64,000 bases of DNA from Adineta steineri (lineage: Eukaryota > Rotifera > Eurotatoria > Adinetida > Adinetidae), in contig CAJNOI010000087.1 of NCBI GenBank assembly GCA_905250115.1, positions 128,248-192,247 on the forward strand, given 5' to 3'. Shown here one piece after another: positions 1 through 12,400 of this stretch (positions within the stretch are counted from its first letter, which is position 1; each line of letters starts with the position of its first letter). A program made the position numbers and the translations under genes. Below the pieces are notes generated by a model. The model was given only the letters and a program-made list of their open reading frames with translations, was not told the DNA's origin and did no database searches.

Positions 1-324
1 ACGAGGCACAATTTGTTTCCCAAGTGATCCGGAAATAATCATACATATCCTATTATTGGTAATAGTTTGAATAAATTCAGCGCATTTGTCACTATCTGTA
101 AATATGTTTAGATTATTAATAACACGTTTTAATTGCTTGATCATGATATTACAATCCACATTATCCTCATCAATGATGTTATCTAACCAAACCAAAAGGA
201 CATTTTGCATTCTTTGCATGTTAATAAATCGATTTGCAATCGCACTTTTAGATAAATCAGGTGATGGATCAACGTGTTTTCCATTAGTAAATACAGTAGC
301 AGCTGTTGATTTTTGATTTTCCAT
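1..324 (-). CDS. N-terminal part of a bdelloid-type ADP-ribosyltransferase/TPR protein, cut by the window edge
   Basis: An open frame begins at ATG 324-322 and runs 108 codons leftwards with no stop to base 1, so only the N-terminus is present. Its second half has the hallmarks of the long rotifer ART-TPR proteins as I remember them: VLLVWLDNIID, an aspartate/cysteine stretch, then QLKRVINNLNIFTD, CAEFIQTITNN, and CMIISGSLGKQIVPR. In that family this region precedes an arginine-specific mono-ADP-ribosyltransferase domain and C-terminal TPR repeats; neither is in the window. The role in rotifers is unknown, though the family reaction would be transfer of ADP-ribose from NAD to protein arginine. 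Family assignment rests on recalled motif similarity only. Confidence 0.72.
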   Translation of the reverse strand, partial: MENQKSTAATVFTNGKHVDPSPDLSKSAIANRFINMQRMQNVLLVWLDNIIDEDNVDCNIMIKQLKRVINNLNIFTDSDKCAEFIQTITNNRICMIISGSLGKQIVPR

Positions 325-2406
325 TATTGTTAATGCAAAGGTGTTGTATTTGACTTACTTGAAGAAAATTTATAATGAAAGAATGATGAAAGTAGCTCAT
401 TTTATAGTGCTTCTACTTTCTATCTAGATTTGTTTTTCTAATTTTTTTTAATTGCCGAACAAGACTATTTACATTACTAATTATCTGTATCATCATGAAA
501 AACAACCTATGTAAGCACGAAATATAAAATTGATGCGTTGAGATGCATTCAGAAATGTTTTCACAACGTATGAAAACATAGTTTGTTATGAAACGCATGG
601 ACACGCGATTATAAAATTTTTGAAATGTGTGGAAACGTAATTAGAAAAAATAAATTGCCTCTCAACATGTATTTTTAAAATATTTAACGCGTTAGAATAA
701 ATTTTATCTGTTAACTGTGTTTAAATGTTTTTCCGATATTTTTTCATTTACAAGTGAGGTGCGTCTGTAAGTGTTCATTTCTCACGTTTCAGATTTGATT
801 TTACTCTAGAAATTGTTTCTGCAAAACGATTGACTGCGTGATCGAAATCATCAGTTTAAACTTTGTTATACTCTTTAATAAAGAATGTTTTGAGTGTTAA
901 AATAGATAAAAATTTTATTAAATAAAAGGCATATAATCCATATTTCTCTAAAGTTTGTATGAATAATAGTGAGGCAATATTGCGTTTAGCAGACGATAAA
1001 AAAAGTCATCAAATTATTTCAAAAAATTAATGAAAAAGCACATTGTACGTTCAGTATTTTACTTTGAAAAAAGTCTATATTATCGAAATAAAGTGTTTAG
1101 GTGATGAACTTTTCATTTCGAATGAGAAAAGATTTCAGGCTAGTATAACTCAGTAATGTATGTGAACCACTTCTGATTACTAACTCATCTGTTCAAATTA
1201 GTTGTTATTTTTTTGTTTTTACTTAAAAATAACATCAGATATACTCTGTAATTTAATATATAAAAATATCGAAGAGAGATCAATACAAAAAAATATATTT
1301 AAAACAAATCAATAAAAAAACATAGTATAAATATTGTTATGCTAATTAGACAAATGAAATTGGTGAAAATGAACTGTTTTCTATATCATTTTCTACTATA
1401 TTTGTCATGGAATGACTAAGAATCAAATATTATAATTATTTCAATGTCAATATGTTGACTGTACAAAGATAGATCATCAGATAGGCTTCAATTTAATATT
1501 TCTGTTTACCTCTAATTCAAAATTTTGACTTGATATAATTACAATAAGAAAAGCATTCGTTTTTTGTACAAATTCTTGTCTCGTATAGATTTAAACATTA
1601 TTTTTAATTAAGTTAATATCGTTAATAAATGCTTTTAAACAAAATGCAATTCTGGTACAATAACAATTTGAATTGGTTTAGTTGGAACAATATATCATAA
1701 GAAAAGATTTGTTATTTATTTAGATATTGAAATAAATCATGGGTCTCTTTTTAGAACATACAATTGCATTTATGTTACAACGCATTAGATCATAGTTTTG
1801 TTCAATTAATGAACGTTTTGATTTGTCACATACAGTCATTTTCGAAATAGAGAAAAAACATTTTTATTTTATGATGTCCTTGTAGATAAAAAAAAGGAGA
1901 AAACGTGAAAATTATATATCAGTATCATCAAGAACATCTGTAGTTGTTGTAGTTTTCTTATGGTATCTGTAAGAGAACTTTAACATACTGTTTTATCTTT
2001 TTCAGTTCGCTTTATAGATATTACTTTCATTCAATAGCTATGAAGTCAGTTGATAAAAGATGATCAACCGATACTAATAAGTCTCTATTAGTACTAAATT
2101 TTATTATTTCTGTTTTTCAATGTCCTTTTGATTTGAATTGGCTGGTCGAGGTGTAATTTTTTATACACACTGATTACGACAGAAGACAAAATTCAGTAGA
2201 CGACTGTGAATATTTTGCAGAGATGATTTTTTGAAACTCATGGTTTTGCACCACATTTCGTAGTCAATTGAAGCTTAGATATCTAGCTAGTTTTGATTTG
2301 CATGAGATTAACATTGGCAATAATAAATGAAAAATTAATACAAAAAAATAGGTTTCTTGTTTTTTTTAGAATTTTAATCAATATAAATATTTAAAAATAT
2401 GTTATA
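325..2406. other. AT-rich non-coding stretch
   Basis: This lies between the 5' end of the left-edge ART gene and the 3' end of the GHL10-like gene. I see only short chance open frames, poly-A/T runs and no exon-like GT...AG framed blocks. No RNA gene or repeat was recognised by eye. Confidence 0.5.
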
Positions 2407-3839
2407 TTAAAGCCAACTCATTTTTGGTATAATAGCTTTTTGTTTATAAAGTATAGCAAGTTCATTTTTAATACCTTTAACATTTTGTACTATGTGTTTT
2501 ACTGAATAAAATACATTGCCCAATGCTAAACGATTACGCATCGATCGAGTTATATTAACTTGTCGTACGATTTCGATTACTGGCCAATTATGTTCAGTAG
2601 GAGAAATTCGATAAACTGCATTACCAGGATAAACATGACGACCTTTTTTCGATTGTTGTACCCACCAATCAAGAAGAACAGGATAAGATTGTGCTGGTGG
2701 ATCAATCTGCCAATAAAGTTGTGGTGTCATATAATCAACTAATCCTTCTTCTAACCACATTCGAGTATCACAATATAAACTATCATAAGATGAAAGACCA
2801 GTTATACCTGCTGGTACACCATTTTTCCAAATACCAAATGGTGATATACCAAATTTTACTTTTGGTCGAATAATATGCATTTTTGTATACATTGTCCGAA
2901 CTAGCGTATTCACATTTGAACGACGCCAATCATTTTTATTAAATGTACCGCCTGATTGTTGATATGCAGTATAAGTTGATGCATCAGGAAAATCAGTTCC
3001 ATCACCATATGGATAAAAATAATCATCCATATGAATACCATCAACAGCATATCGACGAACAATATCTTCAGTAACATTAACAATAAAATTTTGAACTTCA
3101 GTTGATCCTGGATCCATCCATATATAATTATTATATGTATAAGCATATTTTGGAAATCGTTTAGCCATATGATTTGATGCTAATTCATAAGTTGAACCAG
3201 CCATTCGACCACGATATGGATTAATCCAAGCATGTACTTCGATATTACGTTTATGTGCTTCATTAACAATGAATGTTAATGGATCCCATAAGGGTGATGG
3301 TGCTTTACCATGTGTACCAGTCAAATACAAACTCCATGGCTCTAATGTCGAAGCATAAAAGGCATCACCTGTAGGACGAATCTTTTTTAGACAAAAAAAA
3401 ACAACTATGTTTCAAAAATTAAAGAGTCAGAATTTTTATACAATACCTGAAAAACAACAGCGTTCATGTTAAGTGTTTGAACTGTATTAAGAATATTGAT
3501 TAATTCAGCTTGTTGTTGCGTTGGTGTTGCTGTTCTTGATGATGGCCAATCAATATTAGCAACAGTAGCAATCCAAGCAGCACGAAATTCTTCTTTCATT
3601 GGTTCTACTGAAAAACAACATTTTATATTTATTGGATGTGATTCACATAAACCACTTTGATATAAAGCATTTGGACAATCATTAGTATCAATACATTGAC
3701 CAATACCATATTGTGGATGGTTATAAGTATCACAGGTATTTGCGTGCACTTCGAATATTACAAGATTTAGTGCACAAAATAGCAGAGTAGTTATTAGGGT
3801 TACCATTATTCTGTATATCGGATAAAAAGTAAAACACAT
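2407..3839 (-). CDS. Secreted GHL10 (DUF187) glycoside-hydrolase-like protein with N-terminal Cys-rich domain
   Basis: Two exons, 3839-3447 and 3381-2407, join in phase 0 across a 65-bp intron; the product is 455 aa, or 444 aa if translation starts at the better signal-peptide methionine (3806). Order: hydrophobic signal peptide; a small six-cysteine domain from CDTYNHPQYG to IKCCF; then a TIM-barrel-like GHL10 domain. Visible hallmarks are EFRAAWIATVANIDWPS, FQ-IRPTGDAFYAS across the splice, HAWINPYRG, DGIHMDDYFYPYG (the conserved acidic pair), FGISPFGIWKNG and DYMTPQLYWQ. GHL10 proteins are typically bacterial and are predicted to act on cell-wall polysaccharide; the Cys-rich module resembles ones before fungal and rotifer lytic enzymes. 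Acquisition from a non-animal source with later intron gain is inference. The ADP-ribosyltransferase at 4690 is divergent from it. Confidence 0.85.
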
Positions 3840-4689
3840 ACGTAAAAGACACTTTTTATAGTTCTATATCATCTGTATATTTTCTCATGATCAATACGCC
3901 CAATTTTCATCTCTTACCCTCAAAAAAAAATATAAGTCAGTATTCTTAAAGATAAGAATCATTTTTGTTAACTGCATGTTGATACACTCTTCTATATTCT
4001 CAGTCAAATAATCTCATTGAATTGAAATATAATATAATTTAAAATATTCCAATTTATTCTACAACTTTCTTGTAAACTTTTCAATAGTTATTTGAATTTA
4101 AAGAATTAAGACTAGAGGCTTAAGGAAGTCATCGAGTAGATAAATCATAGAAACACGACCGTTTTATAAACGAATCTTAAAAGCATGGGTGGGGAGCGTT
4201 ACACTCCTCACTCTCCTCTCCTAGTCGGTACGCCTCTGATGTAGACAATTGTCGAATTTCTACTTATATTAATTAATATGAGTTTATTAAAACTGAAGTA
4301 TATAATTATTATTACTTATTCAATTTAGTTTATACGCAAATACCTTCTATACTAAGTATCAGTTACTGTTATGTTTTTCATTTTCACTTTGTTTTATATC
4401 TTTTTCTTGTTGATTTTTCTATTGTAATATGTGCAGCACTTTACTTTATGTCGTGCTTTTTATTTTATTTGATCAATGCTGACACACTGCAGCAAGCTAC
4501 ATGTGTTTCTTTATAATGTATGCTTGTTTCAACATAAATGAAGTTTTTTCGTTTCTTTCTTTTAAGAAGTGCATTCTTTTTCTGTTTTTCGAGTTGTTAT
4601 GTCAATATTGCTATGGTAGAATTGATAAGAATATAAAAATAAAGGTAACCATATGTTACTATTATTTTTTTCACATAGAAAGCATATTG
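3840..4689. promoter_or_regulatory. Shared upstream region of two divergent genes
   Basis: This separates the starts of the GHL10-like gene (-) and the ADP-ribosyltransferase (+). It contains no supported exon. A GC-richer patch lies near 4182-4245. A pyrimidine-rich stretch ending in cacatag at 4678, twelve bases before the ART start codon, looks like a 3' splice site. The matching upstream GT (4645) would give only a 34-bp intron, so trans-splicing of a leader is an alternative reading. Confidence 0.4.
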
Positions 4690-6042
4690 ATGGCTAGTAC
4701 AGCAAGTAGATTATTGAATCCTCGATTTCTTGATGCTAACGAAGAGCCCAATCAAGTATTGTTACCTATCAGAGGCTATGCCAAAGAGCCATTATTATCG
4801 CTCGAAGAAGCTGTTAAACCAGTTTATGAGTTACTCGACGATCTTGACACTATGGTAGATACTGCAATGCGAAATTCGAAAAAGTCTACAAATAATCTTA
4901 CTACAAATGAATCGGCTGCTATACATCTGTATACGATGCAATGGGAAGATCCTAGTGTAAGTCTTTACACTTTACTTAATAGAACACTTCGATCAGAACG
5001 ACGTGAACCTCTTCGACCATGGTTTCGCTATCTTAAACTTATTCTCACAGCATTATATAAATTACCATCATTGAAGAGTACAGTATGGCGAGGTGTTCAT
5101 GGTAATCTAAGTGATGAATACGATGACGATCATATATGGTGGGGATTTAGTTCATGTACAGAGAGTTTAGAGATTATGGAACAATTTGTTGGCAAGTCAG
5201 GAGTACGAACATTATTTAATATCGAATGTATTAATGGTAAAGATATTCGAGCTCACTCATTTTATAAAAAAGAACATGAAATTCTGCTTCTACCTGGTAC
5301 ATACTTTCGTGTAATTAGTAAATGGAGTCCTGCAAAAGATTTGTATATTATTCATTTACGAGAAACACCTGCACCACGTCCTTATCTTGAACCACCTTTC
5401 GGATCAACAACACTAAATACACCCGTTAGTACGCCATCACCACCAACTACTGATACGTCGAACATAGAAGATTTACAAAAATCTTCGACCATTTCGATGA
5501 AACCAAGTAAGTATTTTTTTATAAACTTCGACATTTTCTAATAAGAAATCAATATTTTATCTGTCGCAATGTACTAAACACATAATCTTATCGAAGTTTC
5601 TTTCAGTCAAAGATAAAATATTCAATTGTACATCATGATAGACTAACGTCCGAAAGCCACAAATTTGACCTTTGCTAGGCAAATAAATCATAGTAGAAGA
5701 TATGTATGCTACATGCTGAGATTATTTGATAAACACATTTTTCTATATGGGACAATGATAATTTAACTGCGACTGTATATATTTAGCTGATAAAACCATA
5801 GTTTAAACCGATATAGTTTATAATCTACGTTGTATAATTATATCCTCATGAGAAAAAAGTCTTCTTTTTATTGATGTATGTATAAATTTAAATAATAGAT
5901 TGACAAAAAATTCACTCATCTTACTATATATGTATCAATCGGAGTTATTTATCGCGCTTCAAAAAAAATGACCATAAAGATTATTTTTCATTTAGGAACT
6001 CAAGAATTCGCTGTATCAGGTACTTACAAGGAACCTATTTGA
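4690..6042 (+). CDS. Mono-ADP-ribosyltransferase (arginine-specific type, R-S-E)
   Basis: The model has exon 1 at 4690-5506 and exon 2 at 5996-6042, giving 287 aa. The frame is open upstream to 4501, but that extension is low-complexity and a splice-acceptor-like cacatag sits just before ATG 4690, so I chose 4690. The ART fold is supported by TVWRGVHG (NAD-binding R134), WGFSSCTES (a variant of the usual STS, S154-S155) and KKEHEILLLPGTYFRV, which carries the E-x-E pair E195/E197. Alpha-helical N-terminal SLEEAVKPVYELL and YLKLILTALYKLPS precede it, as in other rotifer ARTs. The family transfers ADP-ribose from NAD to arginine. No TPR tail is present; the C-terminus is a Pro/Thr/Ser-rich linker. 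Exon 2 is weaker evidence: it only supplies 16 codons and a stop. Confidence 0.85.
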
Positions 6043-9000
6043 ACATATTCATTTGTCATATTACCATTATTTATTATGATGTATATTGAAGTATTTATTT
6101 TGTATGGAAAAAAATAGATGAATAGAACTTTTGTTTTAAATATTCATATATCCTATCATTTCTTAAGAATTAATTAGTATAATATTTTTATTTATACGTA
6201 GAATAATAACTGAACAAAATAATGAAGGTCGTTTTAACCATTCAGTTCTTACACGAACGAGAATTTACATGAGTATTTCATAAACTATTCTAAAAATACC
6301 ATAATTATTGAACGTCATCGTCCTAAGACTTATTCTATCATCATAAAATTCCAGTTGATATACAAACTTAGATCAGCTCTTATCTCGTGAATAAGATTTT
6401 TGAATAAAACACTTGTGCTTTATGCGGCAAATGTCGTTATATTTATTCAATTTTCATGTCACCTAACATCAATGAAAGAAGTGGAAAATCTTCTTCTAAA
6501 GAAATAATATAAATGCATAGACTACTGACTGGTACATGAAAATTCATAAGTCAGATAATTGATAATGATTATACTGTAATACAGTTACTACTTTTAAGAT
6601 ATGTATTAAATCCGAATAGAAACACTTTCGAAATTATTCAGTTGTTATATGAACATCAATACTCTATCGAATTAAAATAGGAACGATAAATATAAGAAAG
6701 ATAGATTTACAGAATCTACTGGTAGTAATAATTGTTTATTAAATCGATGTTTTTCAACAAATCTACCTTTCTTCTATTTTATTTACTAGGAATATCCAAT
6801 AGATGAATAAGATCTTCCAATCACTTGGAACTGGATTCGTGGTAAGAATAGTTTTTTTCTTATGCAATCTTTGATCAATTTATTTTCTACAAACACACAT
6901 GAGAAAGAAATGAAAAAAATGAACAAAAACATTGCAAGAATTAATATTAATTATTTACTGTATCATCTTTCGTAATGATATCTTTACTAAGATTTTATTT
7001 TGATAAAGACTATATTAATGAATAGAAACATTGGAAAGACGATGATTGGCAACGTTATATCAATTCATGAACTTTGTCATATTTATGCAACAGATTGATC
7101 TATAACATTCATTTACATAGTATCAAAAATTACTGAACAAAATTTTTGGGGTATAAATGTTTTGTATACCATGAAATCTGTCCGGCACAAGTATGATTTG
7201 AATGCTTTAGTTTGACGTGAATAAAATACGTGGACAAGATTATCATAATATTAATTCATTAACCATACAATCTGTTGATTGATATTAATAAAAGATAATC
7301 TTCATTTACAGATCAAGACATAGAAGAACATAATAATGATCGTGTTGAGTTTTAGTTTTTTACTACAAGATGATCGATTAAGTGATTGGTTTAAGATACA
7401 AAATAAGATGAAAAAAAATATATGAATCGAATCATGCTGATCGTTTCAAGCGTCGTTTGATTTATTCATGTGATATGTGATCATCGATGAATAAGAGATC
7501 TTTCAGCTATCATTTCAGATTGATGTTAATAAATAAACATAATGTTGATAATATTTATACGGTCATAATGTACTCTCCAGTCATATGATTATGTTAAAAG
7601 TATCACTTTGAAGTCAATCTTATAAATGAATAGATGATTGGTGCAACATGTTATTCAGATTCATAAGTAATGTGATATTTCATAGGAAAAGAAAATGTAA
7701 AAGTTTATTTTGAACTATGAAAAATAAATGAATGAAATTGTCTTGAATAATATTCGTTAAAATTGTGATAATGTATGAAATAAATAAGTTAGAACATATA
7801 GTTCAATATGAAGAGAAATGGTAAATAGATTTTTGATAAATATTATTCTTTATTGATTTTATATTGTAAAAGATAAATACATGCAAAAGTTTGGTATGAA
7901 ATGAAAAAAATAATTGAATAGCAATATTCTTACGAATATTTGTATGCAATGTGATATAGTATGAAAAACATATATGTAAAAATTTGATTCAAAGTATGAT
8001 TAAAAAGTGAATAATAGTATCGTTGAGAATATTCTTTAGTAACGTAATATTATCTGAGATAGGTATATAGCAAAGATTTGATCTCGAGTAAGACAGAGGG
8101 ATGAATAGAATTATTTTGATAATAGTTCGTTAGTGACATGATATTATATAGTATCACTTACTTTAAATATTTAAGTAAACAAAAAAGAAAGATAGGTGAA
8201 CAAAGTTATGATAAATGGTATTCATTACTCATGTGATATTATAAAAGTTGACTGAATGCAAAGGTATGATTAGATGTGATGATTAAATATGAACAGTAGT
8301 ATCGTTATGAGTGTTCGTTATTGATCTGATATTGTATGACTTATTATTTTTTAAAGTTGAGTTTAGAAAGAGAAAAAGAAATGAATAGAATTGTCTTTAT
8401 TACTATTCATTAGTAACGTAGCATAATAAGAAATAATAGTAATATGAAACTTTTATTTCAAGTAATGAAAAGAAATGAACAATATTATTATAAAAGATGT
8501 TCATTAGTAAATATGATATTGTGTAAGATCAGTAAATATGATAGTTTGATTCAGAAAGTCACAAATAGATGAACGACAGTATTTTAAAAAATACTCATAA
8601 GCAAAGTAATATTGGTTGAGACGAGTTGTATGTAAAGTTTGAGTTTGAAGTAAGAGAAATTGGTGAATAAGTTTCTGATGAGTAGTATTCATAACCATTG
8701 TGATATTGTATAAGCTAGTAAGTATGCAAGTTTAATTTATAAAGAAAAGGATAAATGAATAGATGATTTGTATGTGTGAGGATAATATTATTAATTGAAT
8801 GTATGGCTTGAATTTTAAAAAAAGTGAGGAATTATACATTGTAGTGGCAACAACTATGACAGTCTTTAATATAATCACTAGGTATCCTCGAAGTTGTGTG
8901 CATGAATTAAAGACAAGGAGATGGCGTTGAGTAAAACTGATTGCATAAAAATGTTGTATTTATTCTTGACTTTCAATGATACTCTATCGTTTTCACGAAT

Positions 9001-9406
9001 CAGATGTTAGAAATGTTAGATCTTCGAGACTGATGCGAATCTAGAACTACCATTATCACAAAAAAATTTCTATAGTAATGAAATATAAATTATAACGACA
9101 GTTCTCAAGAGTTCGGATGAGTCCTCAATCAAAAATAGTCTGATAGAAGTCTCTAATGTTCAAATACAAAAATGACAGAATTTTTGAATACAAACAATAA
9201 TAACATCAGTATTCTTAATAAATATTCATAAAAGAGATATAAGCTAGTTTTCTTGTTCAAAACTGGCTAAAAATGACTTTTTATTGTCTAATTAAATCCA
9301 ACATCATCATCATACATCTTCAAGAATAACACCAGAAAGAAAAAAGGCACTAAATAGGAAAAATGAAAGTAAAAAGAATGAATAATAAATATAACTAAAC
9401 AAAAAT
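6043..9406. other. Long non-coding region containing a 94-bp array
   Basis: No exon-like frame was found between the ADP-ribosyltransferase and SEC24. The central part holds a diverged tandem array (separate entry). The flanks at about 6050-7400 share words with the array such as GAATAG and ATTCAT but show no clear period. Confidence 0.5.
7585..8790. repeat. Diverged tandem array, about 94-bp monomer, 12-14 copies
   Basis: The anchor word tgatattgta (variants tgatatagta, taatattatc, tgatattata) recurs at 7673, 7766, 7853, 7952, 8045, 8139, 8234, 8327, 8419 (weak), 8514, 8607 and 8701. Spacings are 93, 87, 99, 93, 94, 95, 93, 92, 95, 93 and 94. Weaker copies occur near 7585 and 8783. Within each unit the order is conserved: anchor, a tatgcaaaagtttgat-like block, aaagaaatgaatagaat, then ttgataatattcattagtaac. 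Copies differ at many positions, so the array is old. No open frame spans it. Confidence 0.8.
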
Positions 9407-12400
9407 TTATTTTCCAATCTGTTCACGAATATATCGTAAAAATTCCACATAAGACATTGTTGATTCGGATCTATCATCCACAAGATAACGTGTAAATAAA
9501 TATCGATTAGGTGAATCCTCTCTAAAAAATAAACAAATAAATAAAATCTAAAATCTAATTAAACAAACCTCATAATATGTACTGCAACACCATGTGATCG
9601 ACTTTGTATAAGATAAGTTAAAAAATTATGAATTTTTATTGATAATGAATTATCCATTGCTGGTAATGTATACTACAAATGAAATATATAATTATCATAA
9701 GTAGAAATATAATTGAGTATAGTTACTGAATCAAATGGTAATGCAGAAAATGTTTGAAGATTAAAAACATTTTGTACAAAATGATCACTTATTGCTTTAC
9801 CAATAAAAACATAAATATATTCACTTGCATCAAGTATATAAGCACCATGCGAATCAATATGTTGAAAAGATAATTGGACACGTGCAGGAATATATAATTC
9901 ATCGTCACCATCTCGAATAACTTGACTCTAAAACGAAAAAAATTATATAAAAAGTACAAACAAAATATCGAAAGTATCTGTTAATCATATAAAGATGAGC
10001 ACGCATATATACCGATGAATTTTTCTTTTTTATATTTGTCTAAATTACAAATAGAATGATAAATAATAAATATCCTATCAAACATCAATATGATTTCTCA
10101 AATGATTATTTTTTCCCTTGATGAAAAAAGAAGAAAAAGCTTTCTTTATACCGTATCTTCAATTGTATGAATTGGATAAAGATCTGGATAAAATATTTGC
10201 ATTAAATATTGTGTTGGTAATGTTTTACATAAATCTATATAATATGCTCGATCATCCATTTTTGCTCCACTAGCAGCACGAAATGCTGTCTAAATAAAAA
10301 CAAAATGTAATGTACATTATCATTTCTTAAACTTACTGATTTAATCATGCTTAACATATATAAAGGTAAACTTCGTATTGCATAAGGTACATAAAGTGAA
10401 ACTGTTCGATTCGATGAAGTATTCGACATAGTTGCTTTAATAATATCACAAGCAACATTACACATAGCTTCTCGTGCTTCTTGTATAGATGATGTTGTTG
10501 AACGATCAGCAGCTAAATTAATCATATCGATAGTATTGCGAAATAATCAAAAATTTAATTTACCCATTTTTGCAATTAATGCAAACATTGCTTCTTGATC
10601 TGCATATGCATATATATCTTTTATAGCTGCACTAACTGGTAATGAAAGTGAATGTACTCGAATTCGTCTTTCACCTTTGCTTGATGTATAAAGAAGTGCA
10701 ATTTGTAATGTAACTGATTTATATTGAGCTAATGAATCTTCAATAGCTACTTGCATACCAAATGCCGCATCAGGATTTATATTTGGTAAAACAAGTAAAT
10801 CAACAGAACGAACAAAACCATTTCCATAAAATGCTTGAATTGAAAGAGCTAAAATTCGATATTTAGATTATTTAAGTTATATTTCATAAGATTAACCTGG
10901 TGGTGTTCGTAAACGCATAACAGCTTCGAATCCAATTTTTCGTTGTAAATAACGTCTTAAATCATTTTCAAAACGTTCAACTTCATCTGGTGTATGAACA
11001 GAATGAAAACCTGGATAATATTTAACTTCACCACCAGAATATTTTGATACACAACCTAAAGAAAAATACTTAGTTTTATTAGAATTACACAAATAAAAGT
11101 TAATCAAACAAACTTAATGTTGTTAAATCAATATAATGACTATTAAGAAGAAATAAATCACAAGCAATCTGTTGTGATGCATAATCAAGTGAAAGTTTTT
11201 TATAAAAATCTGATGTTGGTGTAATAACTGTTGGTTCTTTTGCTATTTGACTATTTAAACTGCCAGGATTAATATTCGGTATACGTGTTTGCATAACAGT
11301 AACTCGTCCACCGGTTTGATGAAGTAATTTTCCAGCTATTAAAAGAGCTGTACCTAATGCTGAATCAGTTTCGGAATTATTTTGATAAACTTTTGGTAAT
11401 TCATTAAGAAATATTTCAACTATTGCTCGGCAATCATTTAATGTAACCATTAAACCATCAGGTACAGGAAGAAATTCATCTAATTTATTTTCAATATTTT
11501 CTAAATCTGGTGCAACCATAATACGAAATGTACCATTTTGTCGATCAGATAAATCATAAAAATGTATTCGACTATCATATGTTATAAAACCTATTTGTGT
11601 ACGTGCATCACCTGGTAAACTACTTAAATTCTCAAATAAAATATCACAAAATGATTGAAGATAGCCTAAAGATTACATAATTATATTCAATAAAAATAAT
11701 AATAATGAATTTATTTACCTGTTTGAATAGCATTATGTGATACATCAAGTAAAAATAAATACATTGCTGGTGGAGGTGGTCGAGCCTAAAAATTAAAAAT
11801 TAAAACTTAAGAAAAATAGTATATGTATTAATCTAACCATATAATCTGATGTTGCAGCATATTCTACAGTACCAAAACGAACTTCTGCGCGTCGACTTGG
11901 ATCACCATAGGTTTTTGTTGTTGGATCAAATAGAAATTCTTGTGGTACTATATTAGATTTTTATAGAAGAAGAAAAAAATGAAATAATCAAGTAGTAGGA
12001 AATAATATCTTACATTCATTTGTACGAAAACAGATACTACAACGCCATTGTGTATTATTTACGAATGTAACAAATGGGTTAATATAACTTTTACATCCAT
12101 CACATCGAACTATTTTGGTACCTTGAACTACATTTAAACTCTATAAGAAGAACAATAGATAATTTGAAATGATTATTATTATATGAAGAATATTTACATC
12201 AAGATCTTTAAATGGATGAATTAGAACACCAAGTGGAAGACGAGTTTTATTTAATAAATCTTTTGTTTGTGGTATTACATTAAGACTACATCGCATAACT
12301 CTAAAATAAACCGTTTTTGTAATTAAAAAAAAGCAAAATTTATATAATATACTCTGGACTACAATTCATTTGTTGAGTTTCTTCAGTTAATAATGGTGAT

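Noticed and set aside
413-604. 63-codon minus-strand open frame
   Set aside because: No motif or exon context was found, and its composition is typical of chance frames in AT-rich DNA.
4182-4245. Apparent similarity of a GC-rich patch to 63818-63840
   Set aside because: Only short G-run and ACTCC words match; not enough to call a shared repeat.
4501-4689. In-frame 63-residue N-terminal extension of the ADP-ribosyltransferase
   Set aside because: Low-complexity Phe/Ile/Tyr-rich sequence with a splice-acceptor-like AG just before the downstream ATG; more likely untranslated.
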